A stretch of 64,000 nucleotides of DNA from Leifsonia sp. AG29 (GTDB lineage Bacteria; Actinomycetota; Actinomycetes; Actinomycetales; Microbacteriaceae), in NCBI RefSeq assembly GCF_009765225.1, contig NZ_VMSF01000001.1, forward strand, positions 2,294,001 through 2,358,000. Reading direction: 5' to 3'. Below the pieces are notes generated by a model that saw nothing but the letters and a program-made list of their open reading frames with translations, was not told the DNA's origin and did not search any database. Shown one piece after another: positions 51,128 to 61,381 of the stretch (position 1 is the first letter of the stretch; the number at the start of each line of letters is the position of its first letter). A program made the translations under genes and the position numbers.

Positions 51128-51685
51128 TCAGCCGCTGAAGTCGCTCCCGACCACGACGGTCAGATCGGCTCCGGTGTTCGCGAAGGCCTGGCTCTCCTCC
51201 ACGGTCGCGCCCGGGAAGCTCTGAGCGGCCCCGAGCGCCGCGGCCTGCTTGGCGGGATCCGAGTAGTACACGGTCGTCTTCGCGATGTTGGTCTGATCGG
51301 CGTTCGCGAGCGCCCCGACCTTCCAGCCGGCCGCCTTCAGCTTCGCGGAGGCGGACGCCGCGAGCCCCTCGGTGGTCGTGCCGTTGAGGACGTTGACGGT
51401 GAGGCTCGGGTCGACGGTCGGCACGATCGTCGGGGTCGGCGTCGGAGTCGGCCCGATGGCCGTGGAGCCGGGTGCCGACGGGCCCGCCGCCCCGTGGAAG
51501 TTCACGCTGCCGTTCACGAGCGAGAGGCCGAAGATGCCGGCGGCGATGAGCACCGCTGCGGCGAGGGCCGCCCAGCCGACGACGATCCAGCCCCGGCCCC
51601 GGGGGCGCGGAGCCCGGTGGGCTCCGACGCGCTGCAGGTCGCCGGGGATGTCGTCGAACCGGTCGCGGGGGAACTTCTCTGCCAT
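51128..51685 (-). CDS. LytR C-terminal-domain membrane protein
   Basis: A 185-residue protein. It has a cytosolic head rich in Arg (RVGAHRAPRPRGRG), one membrane helix (WIVVGWAALAAAVLIAAGIFGLSLV, about 33-57) and a Pro/Thr linker (PTPTPTPTIVPT). The extracellular LytR_C domain follows (VNVLNGTTTEGLAASASAKL, then GWKVGALANADQTNIAKTTVYYSD). The domain lies in the cell envelope and its role is not firmly known. The ATG at 51685 begins MAEKFPRDRFDDIPGD. It follows the DUF3263 gene by 23 bases on the same strand, an order common in actinobacteria. Confidence 0.85.
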   Translation of the reverse strand: MAEKFPRDRFDDIPGDLQRVGAHRAPRPRGRGWIVVGWAALAAAVLIAAGIFGLSLVNGSVNFHGAAGPSAPGSTAIGPTPTPTPTIVPTVDPSLTVNVLNGTTTEGLAASASAKLKAAGWKVGALANADQTNIAKTTVYYSDPAKQAAALGAAQSFPGATVEESQAFANTGADLTVVVGSDFSG

Positions 51686-51708
51686 CGTGGGGGTGGTCCT
51701 TGTGGGTG

Positions 51709-52002
51709 TCAGTCGCCGGACGGGAGCGTCCGCGAGCGGCGTGCGGCCAGTCGGGTGTCTCGGAGGCGGAGCAGCCGCTTCACGAGCATGGGGTCGTGCC
51801 GTAGCGCGGCGGGACGGTCGATCAGGGCTCCGAGGAGCTGATAGTACCGCGCTGCCGACAGGCCGAACTCCTCGCGGATGGCCTGCTCCTTCGCCCCGGC
51901 GTGACGCCACCACTGGCGTTCGAACGCGAGGATGGCGGCGTCCCGTTCGCTCAGGCCGTCGTCTCCGGCGGAGGCTCCGCGATCGTGTGCTGCTTGAGCC
52001 AC
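51709..52002 (-). CDS. DUF3263 small protein
   Basis: A 97-residue DUF3263 protein with the family core ERDAAILAFERQWWRHAGAKEQAI followed by FGLSAARYYQLLGALIDRPAALRHDPMLVKRLLRLRD. The core resembles a small helix-turn-helix, so it may bind DNA, but no function is proved. I chose the GTG at 52002 because GGAAGG stands eight bases before it; the GTG at 52008 would be too close. It is the first gene of a pair with the LytR-C gene. Confidence 0.8.
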   Translation of the reverse strand: MAQAAHDRGASAGDDGLSERDAAILAFERQWWRHAGAKEQAIREEFGLSAARYYQLLGALIDRPAALRHDPMLVKRLLRLRDTRLAARRSRTLPSGD

Positions 52003-52190
52003 GAGCACCGCCTTCCGTCGCCGTCTCCGTCGGCCCGGTCGCTGCTGGGCAGCCGCTCCCGCGCTCGCGCCTCATCCTAGGATGCGCCTGCTGGATGTTC
52101 GCCGCTTGGCGGCGGCACGTCGCCGGACGGCGGTGGGAACAGTCCGCCCAGGAGGGCCGTTTAGGGTTGACGATGGACGAGAGGAATCGC

Positions 52191-52592
52191 ATGGACTACA
52201 AGGTCTCGAAGACCGACGAGGAGTGGCGCACGGAGCTCAGCCCGGAGCGCTACGCGGTGCTCCGCGAGGCCGCGACCGAGCGCCCGTGGACCGGTGAACT
52301 GCTCGACGAGAGCCGTGCCGGCCTGTACACGTGCGCCGCGTGCGGTGCGGAACTGTTCAAGTCGGGCACGAAATTCGACAGCGGCTGCGGTTGGCCGAGC
52401 TTCTACGAGTCGGTGCGGCCGGAGGCGGTCGAGCTCATCGAGGACACCAGCCTCGGCATGGTCCGGACCGAGGTCCGCTGCGCGAACTGCGGTTCGCACC
52501 TGGGGCACGTCTTCCCCGACGGATTCGGGACGCCGACGGGCGACCGCTACTGCATGAACTCGATCGCGCTCGACTTCACACCCGAGTCGTGA
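52191..52592 (+). CDS. msrB: Peptide methionine (R)-S-oxide reductase
   Basis: A 133-residue MsrB that repairs the R form of methionine sulfoxide in proteins. Two zinc CxxC pairs are visible (CAACGAELF and CANCGSHLGHVF). The catalytic Cys is in RYCMNSIALDF near the end. SGCGWPSFYESV is the conserved substrate loop. I chose the ATG at 52191 for the GAGAGGA six bases upstream and the family start; an ATG at 52173 is possible. Its stop overlaps the nitroreductase-like start (GTGA), so the two genes form an operon. Confidence 0.95.
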   Translation: MDYKVSKTDEEWRTELSPERYAVLREAATERPWTGELLDESRAGLYTCAACGAELFKSGTKFDSGCGWPSFYESVRPEAVELIEDTSLGMVRTEVRCANCGSHLGHVFPDGFGTPTGDRYCMNSIALDFTPES

Positions 52593-53140
52593 GCGATCTC
52601 GCCGACCGCGTGGCCGCGAGGCGCTCGTACTCGCGCGTCACCGCGGACGCCCCGAGCCACGAGGAGCTTCTGCCCCTCGTCGCCGCGGCCGGGCGCGTGG
52701 CCGACCACAGCGCGCTGCACCCGTGGAGGCTCATCGAGTTGCGCGGCGAAGCGCGAATGCGGCTAGGTGCGGCGTTCGTCAAGGCCGCCGGCGTCTCCGG
52801 GGAGGAGGCCGACAAGCTGGCGGCGAAGCCTCTCCGTTCGTCCCTGCTGATCGCGATCGTGTCGGTGCGGACGAAGTCCGACAAGGTTCCCGGATGGGAG
52901 CAGGACGCGGTCGCCTCCGGGGTCGCCCACGTACTGAGCCTGCTCCTCCATGACGCAGGCTGGGGCGTGATGTGGCGGAGCGGGCACCAGACCCGGTCGA
53001 AGGCGGTGCATCGGATGCACGGGCTGGCCGACAACGAGCGGCTGCTCGGCTGGCTCTACGTCGGCGGTGTGCCCGAGGACAGCCGGGAGGGCCACCGCAA
53101 GACGGTGGACGCTGCGCGGTTCCTCAGCGTGCTCGACTGA
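52589..53140 (+). CDS. Nitroreductase-family protein
   Basis: A 183-residue FMN-dependent nitroreductase-like protein. Opening from a GTG at 52589, it shows the family RRSYSRVTADAPSHEELLPLV and SALHPWRLIELRGEARMRLG segments and the end WRSGHQTRSKAVHRMHGLADNE. The length is short for the family but covers the whole fold. It should reduce a small oxidised compound with NAD(P)H. Coupling to msrB by a four-base overlap suggests a part in the response to oxidants. The 3' end overlaps the convergent transporter gene by 17 bases. Confidence 0.82.
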   Translation: MSDLADRVAARRSYSRVTADAPSHEELLPLVAAAGRVADHSALHPWRLIELRGEARMRLGAAFVKAAGVSGEEADKLAAKPLRSSLLIAIVSVRTKSDKVPGWEQDAVASGVAHVLSLLLHDAGWGVMWRSGHQTRSKAVHRMHGLADNERLLGWLYVGGVPEDSREGHRKTVDAARFLSVLD

Positions 53141-54080
53141 CGCTCCGCCCGCCCCACCGCATGCTCGCCGTTGCGACGGCGACGAGCGCGAGAGCCGTTC
53201 CCCCGACGGTCGAGAAGGCCACCTCGCTTCCGGAGGTCGGGAGGAGCAGATCGAGGAGGAGCGCGGCGACGAGCTGCCCGGCGACGGTAGCCAGGCCGAG
53301 CAGCAGGACGCCGGTGACCCGGACGAGGACGGCGGCCGCCGCGATGAACACGCAACCGATCGCCCCGCCGAGATACAGGTAGAGCTCGGTGGGCAGCGGC
53401 TTCGGGAGGCCGGCGAACGCCCAGTGCACGAGCATCAGCACGACGAGCACGACGGTCCCGACGGCGAAGTTGATGACCGTCGCGGTCAGAGCGCTCTCGG
53501 CGCGCGCCCGCACCTGCCCGTTGACGGCCTGCTGCCAGCCGAGGCCGAGACCGGCGAGGAGCGGGAGGATCATCATCCACACCGGGACGCTGCCCCCGAA
53601 CTGCGCGGAGACCGCCCAGACGACGGCGGCCAGCGCGATGATCGCACCGATCACCCGGGCCGGTGTGAGCGGCCGCCGGCCGCCCGGGCCGATGCCGATG
53701 CGGTCGAGCACCAGGCCGCTCACCGTCTGGCCGGCGACGACCGAGACGGTGAAGAGCGCGACGCCGAGCGCCGCGGCGACGAGGCCCTGCGACAGCACGA
53801 GGAACGCGCCCGCTGCTCCGCCGCAGACGTACCACCAGCGCAGGTCGCGCGTGACGAGCGCCATGCGCACGCGGGACAGCCCGCGCCTCCCGGCGGGTGA
53901 GACCGCCAGGGCGACGGTGAGGATCACGAGCCCGGACCCGAACGAGATCGCTGCCGCGGTGAAGCCGTCGCCGAGCCTCCGGCCGAGCTCGCCGTTGATC
54001 CGTGACTGCAGGGCGATCCCGGCCCCGCAGAAGACGGCGACGATGAGGGCCAGCCAGACGGGGAAGGGACGAGCGCTCAC
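53124..54080 (-). CDS. DMT-family transporter (YdcZ/DUF606 type)
   Basis: A 318-residue integral membrane protein with about ten helices, from WLALIVAVFCGAGIALQ to GTALALVAVATASM. Two homologous halves each start with a short polar helix, and QSRINGELGRRLGDGFTAAAISFGSG is the YdcZ/DUF606 signature, repeated in the second half as QQAVNGQVRARAESALTATVINF. It probably exports a small metabolite; the substrate is unknown. The gene stands alone and ends convergently with the nitroreductase gene. Confidence 0.85.
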   Translation of the reverse strand: MSARPFPVWLALIVAVFCGAGIALQSRINGELGRRLGDGFTAAAISFGSGLVILTVALAVSPAGRRGLSRVRMALVTRDLRWWYVCGGAAGAFLVLSQGLVAAALGVALFTVSVVAGQTVSGLVLDRIGIGPGGRRPLTPARVIGAIIALAAVVWAVSAQFGGSVPVWMMILPLLAGLGLGWQQAVNGQVRARAESALTATVINFAVGTVVLVVLMLVHWAFAGLPKPLPTELYLYLGGAIGCVFIAAAAVLVRVTGVLLLGLATVAGQLVAALLLDLLLPTSGSEVAFSTVGGTALALVAVATASMRWGGRSVSRAR

Positions 54081-54117
54081 TCGTTCAAGCCTAGGCGAGG
54101 GCGCATGCCGGTCCGGT

Positions 54118-54240
54118 TCAGGGGGCCGGCGCCTCCCCGTCGGTCGGCTCGGGCTGGGGCAGCCAGTCGATGTTCTCCTCGGGCGCGACCTCTTTTTCCA
54201 CGGTGAGGTCGTGGTCGTCGTCGTTCTTCTTGTCGCTCAT
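54118..54240 (-). CDS. Small acidic hypothetical protein, 40 residues
   Basis: The frame starts MSDKKNDDDHDLTVEKEVAP at 54240 and ends DWLPQPEPTDGEAPAP before a TGA at 54118-54120. It is highly charged and acidic, lacks any hydrophobic segment and looks disordered. The codon use fits the chromosome. It lies between the transporter and the E2 gene on the same strand, 46 bases after the E2 stop. No family is recognised. Confidence 0.5.
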   Translation of the reverse strand: MSDKKNDDDHDLTVEKEVAPEENIDWLPQPEPTDGEAPAP

Positions 54241-54286
54241 GCCAGACACCCTACTCACGGCCCCGGACACCGCCAGTGAGTGCGGC

Positions 54287-55657
54287 TCAGGCCGGCTTCG
54301 CGTCGGCGAGGACCGCCAGCGGGGACTCCACGGCGTCGGCCACCTCCCGGAGGAACCCGGCCGCGACGCCCCCGTCGGTCACCCGGTGATCGAACACGAG
54401 CGAGAGCTGCGCGATGCGGCGCGGAACGATGCCCCCGTCGACGACCCACGGCCGTTCGATCATGCGCCCGATGCCGAGGATCGCGACCTCCGGATGGTTG
54501 ATGATCGCGGCGCTGCCGTCGACCCCGAGGCTGCCGTAGTTGTTGATCGTGAACGTCGAGCCGGTGAGGTCGGAGGGAGGCAGGGAACCGGAGCGGACCG
54601 CCTCCGTGAGGCGCGACAGCTCGGCGTCGAGCTCGCGGATCGAGAGGCGGTCGGCCCGGCGGACCACCGGGACCATCAGCCCGCGCTCGGTGTCGGCGGC
54701 GAAGCCCAGGTTGACGCCCTCGAACGTCTCGAGGCCGAGTCCGTCCGGGGTGACGCGGCCGGCGAGTTCCGGGTGGCGGGCGAGCGCGGCGAGGGCGAAC
54801 CTCCCGATGAACGCCAGCAGGGAGGGGGCGCGCCCGGCACCTGACGCGAGGCGGCGGCGCGACTCCCACAGCTCGGTCGCGTCGACGTCGACCCAGACCG
54901 TCGCCTCGGGGATCTCCGACCGGCTGCGCGTCATCGTCTCGGCCACCGTCCGCCGGAGCCGGTTGAACGGCGTCGTCGCGGCAATCCGCAGGCCGGTGCG
55001 GGAGTCGGTGGTGGAGGCGCTGGCGGGCGCAGGCTCCGGAGTCGAGGTGACGGCGCGAGCGGGCTCGCGAGTGAGGGCAGTGGAGGTGGAGGCGAAGACG
55101 GCCTCCACGTCGCGCCGGGTGATCACGCCCCCGGGACCGGTGGGGCGGACGGACGCGAGGTCCACTCCGTGCGACCTTGCCAGCGAACGTACGACCGGGG
55201 ATATGACGGGGAGGACGCGGGCGGTGTTCGGCGCGGCCGGCGCTTGCCCGCTGGCCTGAGGCGCCGACTGCGGCACGGTCGCCCGCGGCCCGGCGGCGGC
55301 CACGGCGGCCCCGCGAGCGCGCCGGCGTCCGGCCAGCTCGGTCGTCCCGTAACCGACGAGCACCTGTCCCGAGGCGGACTTCTCCGAGGCGGATTCCGCG
55401 GGCACGCTCTCGCGCGCCTCCTCCATGACCTCGATGAGCGGCGCACCCACCATGATCGTCTCGCCCTCGGCACCGTGCAGCGCGGCGACCGTCCCGGCGA
55501 ACGGCGACGGCACCTCCACGATCGATTTTGCGGTCTCGACCTCGGCGACGGGCTGGTCGATCCGCACCTCGTCGCCGACCGCGACGAGCCAGCGGACCAG
55601 CTCGGCGTCGGTCAGCCCCTCCCCCAGGTCGGGCAGGGCGAACACGCGCGGGCTCAT
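54287..55657 (-). CDS. 2-oxo acid dehydrogenase E2 acyltransferase (BkdC-like)
   Basis: A 456-residue E2 core. The lipoyl domain (residues 1-80) has the lipoylated Lys in VETAKSIVEVPSP. A flexible Ala/Pro linker leads to the peripheral subunit-binding domain (SPVVRSLARSHGVDLASVRP, then GGVITRRDV). The catalytic domain ends with VFDHRVTDGGVAAGFL (His and Asp of the active site). With the two E1 genes it forms a branched-chain 2-oxo acid dehydrogenase. The ATG at 55657 overlaps the E1beta stop by four bases. The E3 gene is not in this operon. Confidence 0.93.
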   Translation of the reverse strand: MSPRVFALPDLGEGLTDAELVRWLVAVGDEVRIDQPVAEVETAKSIVEVPSPFAGTVAALHGAEGETIMVGAPLIEVMEEARESVPAESASEKSASGQVLVGYGTTELAGRRRARGAAVAAAGPRATVPQSAPQASGQAPAAPNTARVLPVISPVVRSLARSHGVDLASVRPTGPGGVITRRDVEAVFASTSTALTREPARAVTSTPEPAPASASTTDSRTGLRIAATTPFNRLRRTVAETMTRSRSEIPEATVWVDVDATELWESRRRLASGAGRAPSLLAFIGRFALAALARHPELAGRVTPDGLGLETFEGVNLGFAADTERGLMVPVVRRADRLSIRELDAELSRLTEAVRSGSLPPSDLTGSTFTINNYGSLGVDGSAAIINHPEVAILGIGRMIERPWVVDGGIVPRRIAQLSLVFDHRVTDGGVAAGFLREVADAVESPLAVLADAKPA

Positions 55658-56679
55658 GCGTCCTCCCACTGGAGGGAGTCGACGGCGTCGAGCACGCGGT
55701 CGACGTCCGGAAGGTAGTACTTCTCGAGCTTCGGCGGGGCGAAGGGGGTGTCGAACCCGGTCACGCGGCGGACCGGCGCCTCCAGGTAATGGAAGCAGCG
55801 CTCCGACACGCGCGCCACGATCTCGGAGGCCATGCTCGCGAACCCGGGCGCCTCGGCGACGACCACGGCGCGGCCCGTGGAACGGACGACCGCGCACACG
55901 GTCTCGTCGTCGAAGGGGACGAGGCTGCGGAGGTCGATGACGCCCAGGCTCCGTCCCTCCTGTTCGGCCGCCTCGGCCGCGGCGAGCGCCACCGGGACCG
56001 ACGGGCCGTACGCGATGAGCGTCGCGTCGGTGCCCTCGCGGGCGATGCGCGCCTTGCCGATCTCGGGCAGCGGTGCGCGGAGGTCGACCTCGCCGGTGGA
56101 CCAGTACAGCTTCTTCGGCTCGAGGAAGACGACCGGGTCGGGGTGGGCGATGGCGGCATGGAGGAGGCCGTAGGCATCCTGCGGGGTCGCGGGCGACACG
56201 ACGGTGAGCCCCGGCGTGTGCACGTAGTACGCCTCGGACGAGTCGGAGTGGTGCTCGACCCCTCCGATGCCGCCCGCGTACGGGATGCGGATCACCAGGG
56301 GGAGGCGCACGGCCCCGCGAGTGCGGTTGCCCATCTTGGCCACGTGGTCGACGATCTGCTCGAACGCCGGGTACGCGAAGGCGTCGAACTGCATCTCAAC
56401 GACGGGGCGCATCCCGTTCATGGCCATGCCGACGGCGGTGCCGACGATGCCGGCCTCCGCGAGCGGGGTGTCGAAGCAGCGGCTCTCGCCGAAGCGCTCG
56501 GCCAGCTTGTCGGTGATGCGGAACACGCCGCCGAGGGTTCCGACGTCCTCCCCGAAGATGAGGACCGACGGATCGGCGGCGAGCGAGTCGGCGAGAGCCC
56601 GGTTGAGGGCCTGGGCCATCGTCATGGTAACGGGGGCGTCCGCCGCGCGGTCGGCGGGCGCGTCGTGGGTGAGCGTCAT
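55654..56679 (-). CDS. 2-oxo acid dehydrogenase E1 beta subunit
   Basis: A 341-residue E1beta. The typical opening TMAQALNRALADSLAADPSV is followed by LIFGEDVGTLGGVFRITDKLAERFG, TPLAEAGIVGTAVGMAMNGM and EAPGFASMASEIVARVSERC. It binds thiamine diphosphate at the interface with E1alpha and decarboxylates branched-chain 2-oxo acids. The ATG at 56679 overlaps the E1alpha stop by four bases. The pattern is nearer to BkdB/PdhB than to transketolase. Confidence 0.93.
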   Translation of the reverse strand: MTLTHDAPADRAADAPVTMTMAQALNRALADSLAADPSVLIFGEDVGTLGGVFRITDKLAERFGESRCFDTPLAEAGIVGTAVGMAMNGMRPVVEMQFDAFAYPAFEQIVDHVAKMGNRTRGAVRLPLVIRIPYAGGIGGVEHHSDSSEAYYVHTPGLTVVSPATPQDAYGLLHAAIAHPDPVVFLEPKKLYWSTGEVDLRAPLPEIGKARIAREGTDATLIAYGPSVPVALAAAEAAEQEGRSLGVIDLRSLVPFDDETVCAVVRSTGRAVVVAEAPGFASMASEIVARVSERCFHYLEAPVRRVTGFDTPFAPPKLEKYYLPDVDRVLDAVDSLQWEDA

Positions 56680-57767
56680 CGTGCGGCCTCCTCGGCGGCG
56701 AGCTGCTGCGCCTGCTCGCGCAACTGCGGCGTGGGCGTCGCGTACACGTACTCGAACAGCTGCGCCGGGTCCGCGTCCGTCTCGGCGCTGATCGCCTCGC
56801 GCAGGCCGGAGGCGACGCGCTCGGCCTGGGCGTGGAATTCGACGTCATCGCCGTCCGACAGCGCCCCCTCGGCGGTGAGCCACGCGCGGAGGCGCACCAG
56901 CGGGTCGCGCGGGACCCACGCCTCCACCTCCTCCTGCTTCCGATAGCGGGAGGCGTCGTCCGCGTTCGTGTGCGACTTCATGCGGTAGGTGCGGGCCTCG
57001 ACGAGCGTGGGGCCGCCGCCCTCGCGCGCCTCCTTGACGGCCTCGCCGAGGACCGCGAGCAGAGCCGCCAGGTCGTTGCCGTCGACGAGCCGCCCGCGCA
57101 TGCCGTAGCCGACGCCCTTGTGCGCGAGGCTGGGTGCTGCGGTCTGGCGGCTGAGCGGCACGGAGATGGCATAGCCGTTGTTCTGGACGAGGAAGACCAC
57201 CGGCAGGTGGAACACGGCGGCGAAGTTGAGGGCCTCGTGGAAATCGCCCTCGCTAGTGGCGCCGTCGCCGCACATCGCGAGCACGACGGTCTCCTCGCCG
57301 CGGAGACGCGCTGCGTGAGCGAAGCCGACGGCGTGCAGCAGCTGCGTGGCGAGCGGGGTGGCTTGGGGCGCGACGTTGTGCTCGCGCGGGTCGTACCCGG
57401 AGTGCCAGTCGCCGCGCAAGAGCACGAACGCCTCGTAGGGGTCGACGCCACGTGCGATGACGGACACCGTGTCGCGGTAGGTCGGGAAGAGCCAGTCGTC
57501 GTCGCCGAGCACCATGGCCGCGGCGACCTCGCACGCCTCCTGCCCGTGCGACGACGGGTAGACGGCGAGCCGCCCCTGGCGTACCAGCGCATCGGCCTGG
57601 TCGTTGAGTCGCCGGCCGAGCACGAGGAGGCGGTAGCCCTCGCGCAGCATCCCCGCGGACGGGAACCGGTCGGACGGGAAGACGGCGGCCGCGCCGGGGT
57701 CGGGCGCGCCCGTCTCGTCGATGAGCCGCAGCGGGGTGTCGCCCGGCAGCAGGTCGTCGGCGTTCAT
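56676..57767 (-). CDS. 2-oxo acid dehydrogenase E1 alpha subunit
   Basis: A 363-residue E1alpha. The thiamine diphosphate motif is GDGATSEGDFHEALNFAAVF followed by VVFLVQNNGYAIS. RQGRLAVYPSSHGQEACEVA and YRMKSHTNADDASRYR are further family marks. It is the first gene of the E1alpha-E1beta-E2 operon, which should feed isobutyryl-, isovaleryl- and 2-methylbutyryl-CoA into branched fatty acid synthesis or catabolism. The promoter lies in the 128-base gap shared with a divergent Lrp regulator. Confidence 0.93.
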   Translation of the reverse strand: MNADDLLPGDTPLRLIDETGAPDPGAAAVFPSDRFPSAGMLREGYRLLVLGRRLNDQADALVRQGRLAVYPSSHGQEACEVAAAMVLGDDDWLFPTYRDTVSVIARGVDPYEAFVLLRGDWHSGYDPREHNVAPQATPLATQLLHAVGFAHAARLRGEETVVLAMCGDGATSEGDFHEALNFAAVFHLPVVFLVQNNGYAISVPLSRQTAAPSLAHKGVGYGMRGRLVDGNDLAALLAVLGEAVKEAREGGGPTLVEARTYRMKSHTNADDASRYRKQEEVEAWVPRDPLVRLRAWLTAEGALSDGDDVEFHAQAERVASGLREAISAETDADPAQLFEYVYATPTPQLREQAQQLAAEEAAR

Positions 57768-57895
57768 CTCTTCTCCTTTGAAAGACGTCGCTGCCTCCCA
57801 GGATGACTTCGGTGGACCTCCGGCGCTATGGGTCCGTGGTTTTTGAGACGGAATGCATCTTCCATGCCCAATTGGGTGTCAGACTGTCTAGCACC

Positions 57896-58324
57896 ATGGA
57901 CGAGATCGATGCCCGCATTCTGGACGCTCTGCGCGCCGATGGGCGCGCCTCCATCACGGCCGTCGCGGAGGCGGCGCACGTGTCGCGCGCGAACGCCTAC
58001 GCACGGGTCGCCCGGCTCGTCGACGACGGCGTCATCACGGGGTTCACGGCCAAGGTCGACCCGCGGCTGTCCGGGCGCGGATCGTCGGCGTATGTCACGA
58101 TGCGCGTCGAGCAGGCGGCCTGGCACGAGCTGCGGGACCGGCTGCGCGAGATCCCGGAGGTCGAGCACTTCGCTCTCGTCGGAGGCGACTTCGACGTGAT
58201 CCTCCTCGTGCGGGCCCGCGACAACGAGGACCTGCGGCGGGTCGTGCTCGAAGAGCTGACGAGCATCCCGTCCGTGCGCGACACGAAGACGTCGCTCGTG
58301 TTCGAGGACCACGACCAGCGGTGA
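57896..58324 (+). CDS. Lrp/AsnC-family regulator (probable BkdR)
   Basis: A 142-residue regulator. The winged helix is MDEIDARILDALRADGRASI with the recognition helix in HVSRANAYARVARLVDDGVI. The RAM domain follows (EHFALVGGDFDVILLVRARD). Genes of this type often sit divergent to bkd operons and answer to branched-chain amino acids, as arranged here. I chose the ATG at 57896; the frame is open further upstream but would run into the operon's promoter. The palindrome-like TTCCATGCCCAATTGGG upstream (57870-57886) may be part of its operator. Confidence 0.88.
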   Translation: MDEIDARILDALRADGRASITAVAEAAHVSRANAYARVARLVDDGVITGFTAKVDPRLSGRGSSAYVTMRVEQAAWHELRDRLREIPEVEHFALVGGDFDVILLVRARDNEDLRRVVLEELTSIPSVRDTKTSLVFEDHDQR

Positions 58325-58358
58325 GGCGGCCTGCGGGCGCTGCCGCCGCATGCCCGCG

Positions 58359-58418
58359 CCGAGGTGCTCGTAGATGCGCCGCGGCCCGGCGTGTCGGCGA
58401 CATGTGCGAGCACCTCGA
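58359..58418. repeat. REP-like 60-bp palindromic repeat, copy 3
   Basis: Arms CCGAGGTGCTCG (58359-58370) and CGAGCACCTCGA (58407-58418) frame a core that is the reverse complement of copy 2 (CGGCGTGTCGGCGACATG). One base of the left arm differs. It follows the Lrp stop by 34 bases and precedes the thiolase promoter. Confidence 0.85.
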
Positions 58419-58530
58419 TGGGAGGGAGGGAGGGGCCGGCCGCCCCGGCTTGCCCCGGGCGGGCGGGTCTGCGACGATGGTTTCCTGACCGTTCGTTCGG
58501 TAATTCGGCGCGATTCGAGGGAGAACTGCG

Positions 58531-59720
<1,190 letters not shown>

Positions 59721-59724
<4 letters not shown>

Positions 59725-60464
59725 CCGCGCACGCCACCCTCCTCATCGACGAATCCGCCGACCGCGTCGTCGTCACCCTCAACCGGCCCGAGAAGCGCAA
59801 CGCGATCGACGCCCGCATGGTGGAGGAGCTGCACGCCGTCTGCGAGACCCTCGAGGCCGAGCCGCGGATCCTGATCATCACCGGAGCCGATGGTGTCTTC
59901 GCGTCCGGCGCCGACATCGCCGAACTGCTCGAGCGCACCGCCGCCGACGCCCGCCGGGGCATCAACGCGACGGTCTTCTCGCGCATCAACAGCCTCCCGA
60001 TGCCCGTGATCGCGGCGGTCGACGGCTGGGCCCTCGGTGGAGGCGCCGAGCTGGCGTACGCGGCCGACCTGCGCGTCGGCACGCCGCGGGTCCGCATCGG
60101 CAATCCCGAGACGGGCCTCGGGATCATCGCCGCGGCGGGTGCCCTGTGGCGGCTGCCCGAGCTCGTCGGCGAGCCGCTCGCGATGGAGCTCGCCCTGACG
60201 GGGCGCGTGCTCACCGGCGAGGAGGCGCTGGCTGTTCGCCTCCTGTCGCAGCTGTTCGAACCGGACGACCTGCTCGCCGGCGCGCACGCGCTCGCCGATC
60301 GCATCGCCGCGAACGACCCGCTCGCCACCCGCATGACCAAGGAGGTGCTGCGTGCACCCCGCGCGGACCACCCGCGGGTCGAACGGGAGGCGCAGGCCGT
60401 GCTGTTCGAGTCGCCCGAGAAGCGGCGGCGGATGACGGAGTTCCTCGAGAGGAGGCGGCGATGA
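59721..60464 (+). CDS. Enoyl-CoA hydratase/isomerase family protein
   Basis: A 247-residue crotonase. LNRPEKRNAIDARMVEEL, FASGADIAELLERT and GWALGGGAELAYAADLRV follow the family, and IGNPETGLGIIAAAGALWRL comes next. Both catalytic Glu positions (in GGGAELA and NPETGLG) are present, so it is likely a true hydratase. It should hydrate 2-enoyl-CoA in the same pathway as its neighbours. The gene is coupled by ATGA overlaps to the thiolase and the dehydrogenase. Confidence 0.92.
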
Positions 60465-61381
60465 GCGAGTCGGTGAGAGCCGGCGCACCCGAGAAGGGCC
60501 GGCCCGCGCGCATCGGAGTGATCGGCGGCGGACGGATGGGCTCCGGCATCGCCCACGCCTTCCTCATGGCCGGGGCGGACGTCGCTGTCGTCGAGCGGGA
60601 CGCGACGGCCGCGCAGGCCGCCCGCGACCGCATCCTCGACGCCGTCGCGGCGAGCGTCGAACGCGGCGCGGCCGCCCCCGACCCCGACCGCCTGGTGGTC
60701 ACCGTCACCTGGGAGGCGCTAGCCGGCGGGGAGCTCGTGGTCGAGGCGGTGCCCGAGGTGGTCCTGCTCAAGCGGGAGGCGCTCCGCCGCGCCGAGGACC
60801 TCATCGGACCCGACGCCGTGCTCGCGACCAACACCTCCTCGCTGTCGATCGACGTGCTGGCGGAGGGGCTGGAGCGCCCCGGGGCCTTCCTCGGCATGCA
60901 CTTCTTCAACCCGGTGCCCGCGTCGGCGCTCGTGGAGGTCGTGACCGGCTCCCGTACCGCGCCGACCGCCGCCGAACAGGCGACCGAGTGGGTGCAGCGC
61001 CTCGGCAAGACCGCCGTCGTCGTCCGCGACTCGCCCGGGTTCGCCTCCTCGCGGCTCGGCGTGCTGCTCGGCCTGGAGGCGATCCGCATGGTCGAGGAGG
61101 GTGTCGCCACGCCCGACGACATCGACCTGGCGATGACCCTCGGGTACAAGCACCCGGTCGGGCCGCTCCGACTCACCGACATCGTCGGGCTGGACGTGAG
61201 GCTCGACATCGCCGAATACCTGGCGCGCGAGCTCGGGCCGCGGTACGAGCCTCCGGAGCTCCTCCGCACGATGGTCGCGGAGGGGATGCTCGGCCGGAAG
61301 AGCGGCCGCGGGTTCTACGAGTGGCCGGGCGCTGCGCCGTCCGGCGACTCCGAGCCTCCTAGCGACCCGGAGCGTCGATGA
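60461..61381 (+). CDS. 3-Hydroxyacyl-CoA dehydrogenase (PaaH-like)
   Basis: A 306-residue dehydrogenase. The NAD-binding site is IGVIGGGRMGSGIAHAFLMAG. VLATNTSSLSIDVLAEGLERP and GMHFFNPVPASALVEVV (catalytic His) follow, and the C-terminal domain ends LGRKSGRGFYEWPG. It should oxidise 3-hydroxyacyl-CoA or 3-hydroxyadipyl-CoA. It is the last of three coupled genes and its 3' end overlaps the convergent PaaI gene by 23 bases. Confidence 0.93.
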   Translation: MSESVRAGAPEKGRPARIGVIGGGRMGSGIAHAFLMAGADVAVVERDATAAQAARDRILDAVAASVERGAAAPDPDRLVVTVTWEALAGGELVVEAVPEVVLLKREALRRAEDLIGPDAVLATNTSSLSIDVLAEGLERPGAFLGMHFFNPVPASALVEVVTGSRTAPTAAEQATEWVQRLGKTAVVVRDSPGFASSRLGVLLGLEAIRMVEEGVATPDDIDLAMTLGYKHPVGPLRLTDIVGLDVRLDIAEYLARELGPRYEPPELLRTMVAEGMLGRKSGRGFYEWPGAAPSGDSEPPSDPERR